The position numbers and the translations under genes are program-made. Source: Pseudovibrio sp. M1P-2-3 (lineage in GTDB: Bacteria; Pseudomonadota; Alphaproteobacteria; Rhizobiales; Stappiaceae). Taken from it: 64,000 nt of DNA. The stretch is from assembly GCF_031501865.1 (NCBI RefSeq), contig NZ_JARRCW010000001.1, forward strand, positions 1,494,501 through 1,558,500, written 5' to 3'. Shown here one piece after another: positions 9,070 through 17,292 of the stretch (its first letter is position 1; every line of letters begins with the position of its first letter). Below the pieces are notes generated by a model, which saw nothing but the letters and a program-made list of their open reading frames with translations, was not told the origin of the DNA and searched no databases.

Positions 9070-9871
9070 AACTGGCACCAACACTTATACCTCCGGTAAA
9101 GGCACAAGAGGTGACCCAAAACGAATTTTTCGGGTTTTTCTGGCGAATTTTTCCGCAAGGGAGTTCCGGCAAAACTTGAGGGGGCTTCCAGCGCTTATCA
9201 AGCGTCGCATGACCCGCTTGCGCACGTTCCATATGGTGGGAGTGCCTATGCTTATCTTCTGCGTTCTTATGGTGTCTATCACTGTTTTGGTGCTGGCAGC
9301 GCTGGATGACTGGGCACGGCGAACGCTTTTGCAGATGCCCCATGAGTTCAAAGAGAGTTTCAGGCTTGTGACGGACTTGGGAAAATCAGACTGGATGCTG
9401 GTTGGCTCCGGCGGGCTGTTTCTTCTCATGCTCTCAATTAAGGTGCAGGGGCTGGGCGTACATGCGCGCATATTGCAATATAAGCTGGCTGTATATGGCG
9501 CCTTAATTTTCTTGTCCGTTGCCTCCAGTGGGTTGATCGCACTTATTATAAAATGGAGCCTTGGCCGAGCTAGACCAGCTCTTTATGAAGTCGTTGGTCC
9601 CTACAAGCTTGAGTTGTTTGCATGGAAGATTATGTATACAAGCTTCCCCAGCGGTCATGCCACATCTTTGGGTGCTCTTTCCGTTGCTCTTGGGCTTTTG
9701 TTTCCCCGTTATCGGGTGCCGCTGTTTCTTGTCGGAGGCAGTCTGGCTATGACCCGTGTTATTATCAGCGCACATTATCCTAGTGATGTTTTTGCCGGAT
9801 TTATGCTGGGCGCTCTCTCATCGTTCGTGTTCTGGTACTGGATGGTTCGCCTGCGCTTTCTCAAGCCGTAG
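9056..9871 (+). CDS. PAP2-family membrane phosphatase (LpxE/undecaprenyl-PP phosphatase-like)
   Basis: The protein has several membrane helices and the three PAP2 phosphatase motifs: KWSLGRARP (KxxxxxxRP), PSGHATS, and TRVIISAHYPSD, where Thr replaces the usual Ser of the SRxxxxxHxxxD motif. It should remove phosphate from a lipid phosphate on the periplasmic side. The open frame begins at TTG 9056, overlapping the upstream gene by 14 bases; GTG 9062 and ATG 9209 are alternatives, and the basic, non-hydrophobic first 50 residues make the later start possible. In this cluster a lipid A 1-phosphatase or carrier-lipid phosphatase role is likely. Confidence 0.8.
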   Translation: MRVDRTGTNTYTSGKGTRGDPKRIFRVFLANFSAREFRQNLRGLPALIKRRMTRLRTFHMVGVPMLIFCVLMVSITVLVLAALDDWARRTLLQMPHEFKESFRLVTDLGKSDWMLVGSGGLFLLMLSIKVQGLGVHARILQYKLAVYGALIFLSVASSGLIALIIKWSLGRARPALYEVVGPYKLELFAWKIMYTSFPSGHATSLGALSVALGLLFPRYRVPLFLVGGSLAMTRVIISAHYPSDVFAGFMLGALSSFVFWYWMVRLRFLKP

Positions 9872-9971
9872 TCGTCGCCATATAAGCGTAAGATTCCGAG
9901 AAAATGAAATAAATACAAATTGTTAAAGATATTTTTTACGTAGTGAATTAATGACTTAGTGGATATTGTAA

Positions 9972-10745
9972 ATGATTACAGCCCCAGATTCCGGTCGACC
10001 ATCAATCAGTGTTGTAGTTCCTGCAAGGAATGAAAGTGAAAACCTCCCCCGTCTCCTCGGGGAAATTGGGGAGGCTCTGGAGAGCAGGAGCTTCGAGATT
10101 ATTGTGGTTGATGATGGCTCGGATGATGATACGGAAAATACACTCAGATCCTACGCGTACTCACATGGGTATCTTAGAGTTATTCACCATCATAATTCAT
10201 GCGGGCAGAGTTGTTCGGTTCGCAGCGGGCTTCTCCACGCAAGGGGTGAGTTTATTGTAACTATTGACGGGGATGGGCAAAATGACCCAGCTTATATTCC
10301 GGCCCTCATTGGTGCATTGGAAGGGGCTGCACCTGCTGTTGCATTGGCTGCGGGGCAACGGGTGGGGCGGCAGGCCAGCCTTTATAAAAGATATGCTTCA
10401 AAAGCCGCTAACGCTATTCGGGGGGCTCTCTTAAAGGACCGTACGCGCGATAGCGGCTGTGGGTTGAAGGTAATTCGTCGTGATGTTTTTTTGAAGTTGC
10501 CATACTTTGACAGCTGGCACCGCTTTATTCCTGCACTGGTGCTGCGTGAGGGCTATGAAATCACCCATGTTGATGTGGTGGATCGACAACGACAATTCGG
10601 GCGCTCGAACTACGGTATTTTTGACCGGGCTCTCATTGGCGCCCTTGATTTGTTCGGGGTTTGGTGGCTGCGCCGGCGGCGGGAAAAAATCCCCAAACTG
10701 GACGAGCTTGAATTAAGGCCGCAAAAGGAGCTCGAGCTGTCATGA
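9972..10745 (+). CDS. Family 2 glycosyltransferase (polyprenyl-phosphate sugar synthase, DPM1-like)
   Basis: A 257-residue GT-A fold transferase without the C-terminal helices seen in ArnC. Features: VVVPARNESENLP at the N-terminus, VVDDGSDDDT (nucleotide-sugar binding), IDGDGQNDP (DxD-type metal site) and DSGCGLKVIRR. It likely loads a sugar onto undecaprenyl phosphate in the cytosol. The stop overlaps the start of the LAB_N gene by four bases (ATGA), so the two are translationally coupled. With the ArnT-like enzyme it forms a synthesise-flip-transfer set. Confidence 0.85.
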   Translation: MITAPDSGRPSISVVVPARNESENLPRLLGEIGEALESRSFEIIVVDDGSDDDTENTLRSYAYSHGYLRVIHHHNSCGQSCSVRSGLLHARGEFIVTIDGDGQNDPAYIPALIGALEGAAPAVALAAGQRVGRQASLYKRYASKAANAIRGALLKDRTRDSGCGLKVIRRDVFLKLPYFDSWHRFIPALVLREGYEITHVDVVDRQRQFGRSNYGIFDRALIGALDLFGVWWLRRRREKIPKLDELELRPQKELELS

Positions 10746-11059
10746 TCCATCAGCTTTTGAGCTGGCTTCACACCGTTTTTGTGCAGCAGCTGGACCTCTG
10801 GGTTATTCTGGGCATGATTGCGCAGGCCTTGTTTATGATGAGGTTTGTGATCCAGTGGATTGCGTCTGAGCGGGTCGGAAAGTCAATTGTGCCGGTTGCA
10901 TTCTGGTTTTTTTCCATCGGCGGAAGCAGTCTATTGCTCACATATTCCATTGTCCGACAGGATCCGGTTTTCATTGCAGGACAATCTCTGGGTATAGTTA
11001 TTTATTTCCGCAACCTATGGCTCATATACAAAGAGAAGCGTTCTGACCCCAGTTTTTAA
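10742..11059 (+). CDS. LAB_N domain membrane protein (lipid-A-disaccharide synthase N-terminal-like)
   Basis: A 105-residue protein with three hydrophobic segments and the LAB_N signature: GMIAQALFMMRFVIQWIASE, then a PVAFWFFSIGGSSLLL segment and a final YFRNLWLIYKEK. The fold resembles small multidrug-resistance-type transporters, and this family commonly sits next to GT2 and ArnT-like genes, where a flippase role for polyprenyl-linked sugar has been proposed. It overlaps the GT2 gene by ATGA. It is last in the cluster. Confidence 0.8.
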   Translation: MIHQLLSWLHTVFVQQLDLWVILGMIAQALFMMRFVIQWIASERVGKSIVPVAFWFFSIGGSSLLLTYSIVRQDPVFIAGQSLGIVIYFRNLWLIYKEKRSDPSF

Positions 11060-11610
11060 GAAAAAGTTGGTCGTGAGGAGTTATTTTTCAAAAAAAAAAT
11101 CCGCCGAGGATGCGGACTCTTGAAACACCTAATCGAGCCTTTATGACGGAAAATTTAAGGTTTGTTGCGTAAAAATTTAAGGAAAAGACAAAAAACTCCG
11201 TCTATTTACCTAATTAAAGAACTTCATTACGCAAAAACTATTAAAATTTAAAATATGGTGGTCTAGGCTTGTTCTTCTTCTCTATTTAAGAAGTATGATG
11301 TATATTTTTAATTTAGTTTATGAATGCGCTGCACAATACATGGTCAAACTTCAGTTTGTTTTGATGCAACCTACCTAATAATTCATCAGTTCACAAAATA
11401 TTCCTCACCTAACGGCAGAAATACAAAATTCTATTTCAAATACCCCTTGACCAAAGCCAAGGAATAGTTTGGAATGCTTCCATGAGAGGCAGTAGGGCCG
11501 TGGGGGGTCCGGGAGAGTAATCACAAAGTTTAAGACGTGTGCTTAACAGTGTGTCTTCGGCTGCATTCATGAAAAATAAATAATTGGACAACAGGAGAGG
11601 CTCCAATTCA
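11060..11610. other. 550-base AT-rich intergenic region upstream of aapJ
   Basis: No convincing gene on either strand. It must hold the aapJ promoter, which I cannot place with confidence. The only clear element is a hairpin with its U-run on the minus strand at the left end (see 11090-11116). Confidence 0.5.
11090..11116 (-). terminator. Orphan leftward terminator
   Basis: On the minus strand TCCGC/GCGGA (11112-11116 with 11100-11104, seven-base loop) is followed by ten U residues. No minus-strand gene lies upstream of it within 500 bases. Confidence 0.5.
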
Positions 11611-12633
11611 ATGAAACGCAATTTCCTTCCAGTCGCTTTGGGCGCAGCTCTTGGCTTGGCTGCAGCAAGTGCCGCATCCGCCACAACTCTTGAAGACATT
11701 CAGGCCCGCGGTAAGCTGAACTGCGGTGTGAATACCGGTCTTGCTGGCTTCTTGTATGTGGACGATAGCGGTGAGCGTCAGGGCTTTGATGCAGCTTATT
11801 GCCGTGCATTGGCCGCTGCAGTGCTGGGCGATGCCAACGCTGTTGAGTTCACTCCACTGACCAGTAAGAACCGCTTTTCCGCGCTTGCTTCTGGTGAAAT
11901 CGACGTTCTGTCCCGCAACACTACTTGGACATTCCAGCGTGATGCGGACCTGAAGAACACTTTCATCGGCGTTAGCTACTACGACGGTCAGGGCTTCCTT
12001 GTCCCTAAATCCCTTGGTGTTGAATCCGCTCTTGAGCTGGACGGTGCAACCATCTGTATCCAGACAGGTACAACAACCGAGCTGAACGTTGCCGAGTTCT
12101 TTGAGAGCAACGACATCAACTTCGAGCCACTGCCGATTGAAACATTCACAGAAGCCCAGCAGAACTACCTTGCCGGCGCATGTGATGTGTACACAACAGA
12201 TGCTTCTGGTCTGGCCGCAACACGCGCCACATTTGAAAACCCGGAAGAGCACCTTGTTCTGCCTGAAATCATTTCCAAAGAGCCTCTTGGTCCCCTCGTA
12301 CGTCAAGGTGACGAACAGTGGGCGGACATTGCACGCTGGACTTTGAATGCACTGATCATTGCTGAAGAAAAAGGCATCACCAAAGAAAACGCTGCAGAAG
12401 TTGCTCAGTCCTCCAAGGATCCTGAAGTGAAGCGTCTGCTGGGCACTGACGGTGACTACGGTGCAATGGTTGGCCTTAACAACGACTTTGCCCTGAAAGC
12501 TATTCAGGCAGGTGGTAACTATGGCGAAATCTTCGAGCAGTATCTGGGTGAAAACACAGCTCTGGGTCTGGCTCGCGGCCTGAACGCCCAGTGGAAAGAT
12601 GGCGGCCTGATCTTCGCGCCTCCTTTCCGTTAA
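11611..12633 (+). CDS. aapJ: General L-amino acid ABC transporter, periplasmic binding protein AapJ
   Basis: A 340-residue solute-binding protein with a Sec signal peptide (MKRNFLPVALGAALGLAAAS, cleavage after ASA). The mature protein begins TTLEDIQARGKLNCGV and contains GFDAAYCRALAAAVLGD and SRNTTWT, typical of AapJ. It captures a broad range of L-amino acids in the periplasm for AapQMP. The frame is open from 11584, but ATG 11611 begins the signal peptide; AGGAGA lies about 15 bases upstream. A strong terminator follows, so aapJ is probably made in excess over the membrane genes. Confidence 0.95.
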   Translation: MKRNFLPVALGAALGLAAASAASATTLEDIQARGKLNCGVNTGLAGFLYVDDSGERQGFDAAYCRALAAAVLGDANAVEFTPLTSKNRFSALASGEIDVLSRNTTWTFQRDADLKNTFIGVSYYDGQGFLVPKSLGVESALELDGATICIQTGTTTELNVAEFFESNDINFEPLPIETFTEAQQNYLAGACDVYTTDASGLAATRATFENPEEHLVLPEIISKEPLGPLVRQGDEQWADIARWTLNALIIAEEKGITKENAAEVAQSSKDPEVKRLLGTDGDYGAMVGLNNDFALKAIQAGGNYGEIFEQYLGENTALGLARGLNAQWKDGGLIFAPPFR

Positions 12634-12647
12634 TTTTTACAAGCCTT

Positions 12648-12678
12648 AGGCGCTGGCGTCAAAAGCCAGCGCCTTTTT
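12648..12678 (+). terminator. Attenuating terminator between aapJ and aapQ
   Basis: A perfect ten-pair stem (AGGCGCTGGC at 12648-12657 with 12665-12674) and a U-run follow aapJ. Partial read-through would give less aapQMP than aapJ message, as is usual for binding-protein transporter operons. Confidence 0.85.
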
Positions 12679-12712
12679 AATAAAATATAAAAAAATATAG
12701 AGCGGGCAGTAA

Positions 12713-13909
12713 ATGAGCGTAGCAACGATCCGAAACGAGGAGAGGTTTCGGCTGGGGATGCTTTGGACAGATTCCCGGTATCGATCCTACACAATACAAA
12801 CAATCGCAGTTATCGTCGTAATGTTGTTTGGGACGTTCCTCATCAACAACGTTATTGAAAACCTTGCCGCAATGGGGAAGACTTTTGACTTCAGCTTCCT
12901 CTTCAATAAAGCTGGTTATAGGATCAATCAGAGCCTAATTGACTACAGTACTCAGTCACCACACTGGAAGGCGGCTCTCGTTGGTATTTTAAATACCCTT
13001 CTTGTGGCGTTTCTTGGGTGTATCGCAGCAACCATCATCGGAGTTGTTGCAGGTGTACTGCGCCTTTCAAAAAACTGGGTCATTTCCAAATTGATGACCG
13101 TTTACATTGAAGGCGTGCGCAACGTTCCTGTCTTGCTGCAGATCTACCTTTGGTATGCAGTGTTTATCGAACTCCTACCGTCTCCAAAACAGGCGGAACC
13201 GATGTTTGGAGGGTACTTTGTTGCCACCAACCGCGCATTCTATTTCCCTTCCTTAACGATGGAAAATGGTGCCGGTGTTGTTCTTGCAGTTCTCGCCGCG
13301 TCTATTGTCGGCATCTTCTTCTTCCGTCGCTGGGAAAAAGCCAGACAGGAAGCAACAGGTCAGGCCTTACCCGTATTGTGGATCTGTCTGGGAATCCTTG
13401 TTGTACCAGCAACACTTGCGTTCTTTGCTATGGGATCACCGTTTGGCGTTGATGTACCAGAACTGAAGGGCTTTAACTACAAAGGCGGAATACAAGCGTA
13501 TAACTCTCTTATTGCTTTGTGGTTGGCTCTCTCCATGTACACAGGTGCCTTCATCGCTGAGATCGTTCGCGCTGGTATTCAGGCTATCAGTAAAGGACAG
13601 TCAGAAGCCGCACACGCACTTGGTTTGCGCCCTGGCCGTACTATGCGGCTGGTTATTCTTCCACAGGCATTGCGTATCATCATTCCCCCGATGATCAGTA
13701 ATTATCTGAACCTTACTAAAAACTCCTCACTTGCCATTGCTGTTGGGTACATGGATGTCACTGGAACTCTGGGAGGCATTACGCTGAACCAGACAGGGCG
13801 CGAAATGGAAGCCATGCTTCTACTCATGGCGTTCTATCTTGTTGTGTCATTGCTGATTTCATTTGTGATGAACATGTACAACGAAACAGTAAAGTTAAGG
13901 GAGCGATAG
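12713..13909 (+). CDS. aapQ: General L-amino acid ABC transporter permease AapQ
   Basis: A 398-residue inner-membrane permease of the polar amino acid (HisM) class. Features: an N-terminal helix near residue 25, a long central insert typical of AapQ, GVRNVPVLLQIYLWY in the cytosolic face, and the ABC-coupling EAA loop around SEAAHALGLRPGRTMRLVILPQALRI. With AapM it forms the heterodimeric channel energised by AapP. ATG 12713 is preceded by GAGCGGG. It ends two bases before aapM. Confidence 0.94.
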   Translation: MSVATIRNEERFRLGMLWTDSRYRSYTIQTIAVIVVMLFGTFLINNVIENLAAMGKTFDFSFLFNKAGYRINQSLIDYSTQSPHWKAALVGILNTLLVAFLGCIAATIIGVVAGVLRLSKNWVISKLMTVYIEGVRNVPVLLQIYLWYAVFIELLPSPKQAEPMFGGYFVATNRAFYFPSLTMENGAGVVLAVLAASIVGIFFFRRWEKARQEATGQALPVLWICLGILVVPATLAFFAMGSPFGVDVPELKGFNYKGGIQAYNSLIALWLALSMYTGAFIAEIVRAGIQAISKGQSEAAHALGLRPGRTMRLVILPQALRIIIPPMISNYLNLTKNSSLAIAVGYMDVTGTLGGITLNQTGREMEAMLLLMAFYLVVSLLISFVMNMYNETVKLRER

Positions 13910-13910
13910 G

Positions 13911-15038
13911 ATGCCAATAAATACTTCTACTATCGCCCAAGTTGCGAGTGACTTTAAAAAACCAAAGCCTGCTCCTGTCAGCACAACAGGGGCACTGGGG
14001 TGGTCACGAGAAAACCTGTTTTCTTCACCCCTCAATACGGTTCTTACGCTGCTGACAATAATCTTTGTTGCGTGGACTTTGCCCGGAATTATTGATTGGG
14101 CAGTGCTTAAGTCTGTTGTCAATGCCAACTCCTTGAAAGAGTGCCGTGCTATTTCTGCTGAGGGTGCGTGCTGGGCTGTGATTGACAAGCGCTTAAGTCA
14201 GTTTGTCTATGGATACTATCCTGAGGCTCTGCGCTGGCGTCCTAACCTTGCATTTGTGCTGCTGTTCGTGGCAATGGCACCGGTGCTGTTCGAGAAACTG
14301 CCGCTGCGCCGTTATCTCCTTATCTTTACTGCCTTTTACCCGATTGTTGCCTACTTCCTTTTGTGGGGTGGCCTTGGGCTGGAGCACGTGGAATCTTCCA
14401 AGTTCGGCGGTTTCCTGCTCTCCATCATCATCGGTGTAACGGGTATTTCCTTTAGTTTGCCGCTTGGCATTCTTCTGGCGCTTGGCCGCGTTTCCAACCT
14501 GCCTCTGCTTAAGGGGATCTGCGTGGGCTTCATCGAGTTCATTCGCGGTGTACCCTTGATTACGTTGTTGTTTGTGGCATCCATGCTGCTCAACTACTTC
14601 CTGCCAAAGGGAACCACATTCGACATTATCTTGCGTGTTGTGATCATGGTGACCCTGTTTGCCTCTGCGTATATGGCAGAAGTGATCCGCGGTGGTCTTG
14701 CGGCTCTGCCAAAAGGGCAATATGAAGCTGCTGATGCACTTGGCTTGACATACTGGCAGAGCATGCGGTTGATCATTCTGCCTCAGGCATTGAAAATTTC
14801 GATTCCCGGCATCGTGAATACATTCATCGGTCTGTTCAAGGACACGACCTTGGTTGCTATTATCGGGCTGGAAGATCCATTGGGAATTATCAATCCTATT
14901 CGGGCGGATTCTAACTGGAACGGTATTGTGGTGGAACTCTACGCGTTTGTCGCTGTGTTCTTCTTTATCGCTTGCTTCTCCATGTCCCGTTACTCCATGT
15001 ATCTGGAACGGAAGCTGAATACCGGACACCGCAACTAA
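13911..15038 (+). CDS. aapM: General L-amino acid ABC transporter permease AapM
   Basis: A 375-residue partner of AapQ, with the same organisation: proline-rich cytosolic N-terminus (KKPKPAPVSTTGALGW), membrane helices, FIRGVPLITLLFVASMLL, and the EAA loop YEAADALGLTYWQSMRLIILPQ. Start ATG 13911 follows the aapQ stop by one base, with GGGAG in the end of aapQ as ribosome binding site, indicating coupled translation. Confidence 0.94.
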   Translation: MPINTSTIAQVASDFKKPKPAPVSTTGALGWSRENLFSSPLNTVLTLLTIIFVAWTLPGIIDWAVLKSVVNANSLKECRAISAEGACWAVIDKRLSQFVYGYYPEALRWRPNLAFVLLFVAMAPVLFEKLPLRRYLLIFTAFYPIVAYFLLWGGLGLEHVESSKFGGFLLSIIIGVTGISFSLPLGILLALGRVSNLPLLKGICVGFIEFIRGVPLITLLFVASMLLNYFLPKGTTFDIILRVVIMVTLFASAYMAEVIRGGLAALPKGQYEAADALGLTYWQSMRLIILPQALKISIPGIVNTFIGLFKDTTLVAIIGLEDPLGIINPIRADSNWNGIVVELYAFVAVFFFIACFSMSRYSMYLERKLNTGHRN

Positions 15039-15079
15039 ACGCCGGCCCTTGATCAAAAGATAAGAATTTGGAGAATACT

Positions 15080-15874
15080 ATGAGTGATCTTGATTTAGCA
15101 GTAGAGGCAGACCGCTCTAAAATGCAGATTTCCGACACGGATGTTGCAATTGAACTGAAGGACATGAACAAGTGGTACGGTGACTTCCACGTGCTGCGCG
15201 ATGTGAATTTGAAGGTTATGCGCGGTGAGCGGATTGTTATCTGTGGCCCGTCCGGTTCGGGTAAGTCTACTATGATCCGCTGTATCAACCGCCTTGAAGA
15301 ACACCAGGCCGGTAAGATCATCGTTGATGGAACGGAACTGACATCTGATCTGAAAAAGATTGATGAAATCCGCCGGGAAGTGGGCATGTGCTTTCAGCAC
15401 TTCAACCTGTTCCCGCACCTGACCATTTTGGAAAACTGTACACTGGCCCCAATCTGGGTCCGCAAAATGCCGAAAAAGCAAGCGGAAGAGATTGCCATGC
15501 ACTATCTTGAGCGGGTGAAAATTCCGGATCAGGCCAACAAGTATCCAGGTCAGCTTTCCGGTGGTCAGCAGCAGCGTGTGGCTATTGCTCGCTCCTTGTG
15601 CATGAACCCGAAGATCATGTTGTTTGATGAGCCAACATCTGCCCTTGATCCTGAAATGATCAAGGAAGTTCTGGATGTGATGGTTGGTCTTGCTGAAGAA
15701 GGCATGACCATGCTTTGCGTAACCCACGAAATGGGCTTTGCTCGTAAAGTTGCAAACCGAGTGATCTTTATGGATCAGGGCCAGATTGTTGAACAGAACG
15801 AGCCGGAAGCATTCTTTAACAATCCGCAGCACGAGAGAACGCAACTGTTCCTCTCTCAAATCCTGCACCACTAA
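15080..15874 (+). CDS. aapP: General L-amino acid ABC transporter ATP-binding protein AapP
   Basis: A 264-residue ABC ATPase: Walker [11 protein letters not shown]-loop [11 protein letters not shown], signature [13 protein letters not shown], Walker [15 protein letters not shown], and switch His in CVTHEMGFA. It powers uptake through AapQM. The frame is open from TTG 15068, but ATG 15080 with TTGGAGA upstream is the better start. It is the last gene of the operon and is followed by a strong terminator. Confidence 0.95.
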   Translation: MSDLDLAVEADRSKMQISDTDVAIELKDMNKWYGDFHVLRDVNLKVMRGERIVICGPSGSGKSTMIRCINRLEEHQAGKIIVDGTELTSDLKKIDEIRREVGMCFQHFNLFPHLTILENCTLAPIWVRKMPKKQAEEIAMHYLERVKIPDQANKYPGQLSGGQQQRVAIARSLCMNPKIMLFDEPTSALDPEMIKEVLDVMVGLAEEGMTMLCVTHEMGFARKVANRVIFMDQGQIVEQNEPEAFFNNPQHERTQLFLSQILHH

Positions 15875-15903
15875 GACACCGCGGGTGTCAACCAGTTGTT
15901 TCA

Positions 15904-15928
15904 GGCCCGCTTTCGAGCGGGCCTTTTT
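15904..15928 (+). terminator. Terminator of the aap operon
   Basis: A perfect eight-pair GGCCCGCT/AGCGGGCC stem with a TTCG tetraloop is followed by five U residues, 30 bases past the aapP stop. Confidence 0.9.
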
Positions 15929-16106
15929 ATATGTTTTACAAAGCCGTGTCTTTCTTCAAAAGGTATGTGCGTAAGTACGAGCTGGCCTTTTCGACTTCAC
16001 GGTTTTTGCGTTCAGGTATTTACAATACTGAGTGAGGTAACGTGGTCTTTCGGCTCTACTCAAAAGGCTTATATACAGAGCTACTTAGAAAGGGGTGTTT
16101 CAGGTA

Positions 16107-16237
16107 CTAAACCCTTTCCAGTGCGACTGCGATCCCTTGTCCAACTCAAATGCACATGGTGGCGAGAGCTAAGTTTTGGTCTTTCAAAACTAACTCCAGT
16201 GCGGCTGTTCCTAGTATTCGCGCACCAGACATACCTA
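16107..16237 (-). pseudogene. 3' fragment of a thiolase gene, separated by the IS element
   Basis: Read leftward from the IS edge, the first codons give GMSGARILGTAALEL, then ALATMCI, a TGA at 16146-16148, and VGQGIAVALERV before a TAG at 16107. This is the thiolase C-terminus (GHPLGMSGAR...; CIGVGQGIA), with a nonsense codon where Gly is expected. Joined at the TA dinucleotide to the 5' part at 17293 it restores GHPL-GMSGAR in frame. The gene is therefore split by insertion and also carries a stop mutation. Confidence 0.9.
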
Positions 16238-16250
16238 TAGTCTTGAGCCT

Positions 16251-16856
16251 TTATACTGAAACATATCCAGCTGCCTTGAAGTAATTCCAACACTCTTGGG
16301 GTGTGAACAGATCGCATATGTCACCCAGAGCCTTTATCAAGGTCTCAAAGGTTCTGGCTTTCATTCTGCGTAGGTGTGCTTTGAGCTTGGAAAACGCCAT
16401 TTCGATAGGATTGAGATCAGGAGAATAGGGCGGCAGAAAAAGGAACCAACACCCGCTTTGTCTGAGGGCCCTTGCGGCTTCTGGAACTTTGTGTGTGGAC
16501 AGGTTATCCAGAATGACCACCGTTTTAGGGTGCAAGCATGGAGCCAGTTGTGTCGTGATATAAGTGGTGAATGCCTTGCCATTCATGGCCCCGTCCAGAA
16601 CCCAGGGCGCAATGAGTCCCTCGTGGGTCAAACCGGCGATAAAGGTCTGGTTCTGCCAGCGTCCAAACGGCGCTGTGTCAAGGGCTCGTTCCCCTTTAAA
16701 GGCTCGGCCTCGCAGCCGGGTTAAATTCGTTTTAACACTGGTTTCATCGAGAAACACCAGTCTCTCAGGCAGATCACGCATTATAGGCTGACGGGTGTGG
16801 CGCCATTCATCTCTGGCATTTTGTACATGGAGTTTGCCACGCTCGGTTGCCACCAA
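16251..16856 (-). CDS. IS630-type transposase, DDE catalytic part (ORF B)
   Basis: Contains the DDE superfamily endonuclease domain: [20 protein letters not shown] (first Asp), [11 protein letters not shown] (second Asp) and [20 protein letters not shown] (final Glu). It has no convincing start of its own. It is expected to be made as a fusion with ORF A by slippage of minus one at the run of eight A residues on the coding strand (16860-16867), which gives the family-like junction [15 protein letters not shown]. All three catalytic residues are present, so the element may still be mobile. Confidence 0.88.
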   Translation of the reverse strand: MVATERGKLHVQNARDEWRHTRQPIMRDLPERLVFLDETSVKTNLTRLRGRAFKGERALDTAPFGRWQNQTFIAGLTHEGLIAPWVLDGAMNGKAFTTYITTQLAPCLHPKTVVILDNLSTHKVPEAARALRQSGCWFLFLPPYSPDLNPIEMAFSKLKAHLRRMKARTFETLIKALGDICDLFTPQECWNYFKAAGYVSV

Positions 16857-17209
16857 CGATTTTTTTTATAGGTGTAGCCAAGACGGCGCAAAGCCTTGGA
16901 GACGGAAGTATGGTGAACCCTCACTCCCTCAGCCATGAAAAGTGCATCACATAACTCCATCAACGTGATATCTCCGTCTTGATTGACCAGCTCGCGCAAG
17001 AAGGAGAGGTAGGGCTCCAATTTTCCGCCTCCCTTTGGGCGCCCTGTCCTGACCGGGATTAAACTCTGCCCCTCCCGAACTTTACGGGCCAAGCGAGATC
17101 CTGATGCTGGAGAGATCAGCAGGCGGCGTGCTGCTTCACGCCCGCTCATCCCGGATAAAATGAGCCTTTTAAAGCGAAGGCGTAAATCAAGTGAAAGTGG
17201 CCGGCCCAT
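16781..17209 (-). CDS. IS630-type transposase, helix-turn-helix part (ORF A)
   Basis: Encodes the DNA-binding half: [40 protein letters not shown] (helix-turn-helix), GRPKGGGK linker and [19 protein letters not shown] (second HTH). Start ATG 17209 has GGAGGAGA upstream. The last 25 codons after the A8 run read a non-family sequence, consistent with ORF A alone being the unshifted product. Confidence 0.88.
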   Translation of the reverse strand: MGRPLSLDLRLRFKRLILSGMSGREAARRLLISPASGSRLARKVREGQSLIPVRTGRPKGGGKLEPYLSFLRELVNQDGDITLMELCDALFMAEGVRVHHTSVSKALRRLGYTYKKNRWWQPSVANSMYKMPEMNGATPVSL

Positions 17210-17292
17210 GTGATCTCCTCCCTAAAAGGAGTGAATCACAAATCAACCTGATTGGGAATCCCCAATCGATTCAGCGTTGCGCCTCATTGCTT

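Larger units (their letters stand above)
16238..17292 (-). mobile_element. IS630-family insertion sequence, 1055 bp, TA target duplication
   Basis: The element contains a two-frame DDE transposase and is bounded on both sides by TA (16236-16237 and 17293-17294). Its ends are imperfect inverted repeats: about 14 of the first 26 bases agree between the left end (TAGTCTTGAGCC...) and the complement of the right end (AAGCAATGAGGC...), including a shared CTGAA. Removing it with one TA restores the thiolase frame, which fixes the boundaries independently of the repeats. TA duplication and the split transposase are characteristic of IS630. Confidence 0.9.

Noticed and set aside
14193-15871. Long minus-strand frames under aapM and aapP
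   Set aside because: Both lie opposite well-supported transporter genes; composition (Gln/His-rich) is that of antisense shadows.
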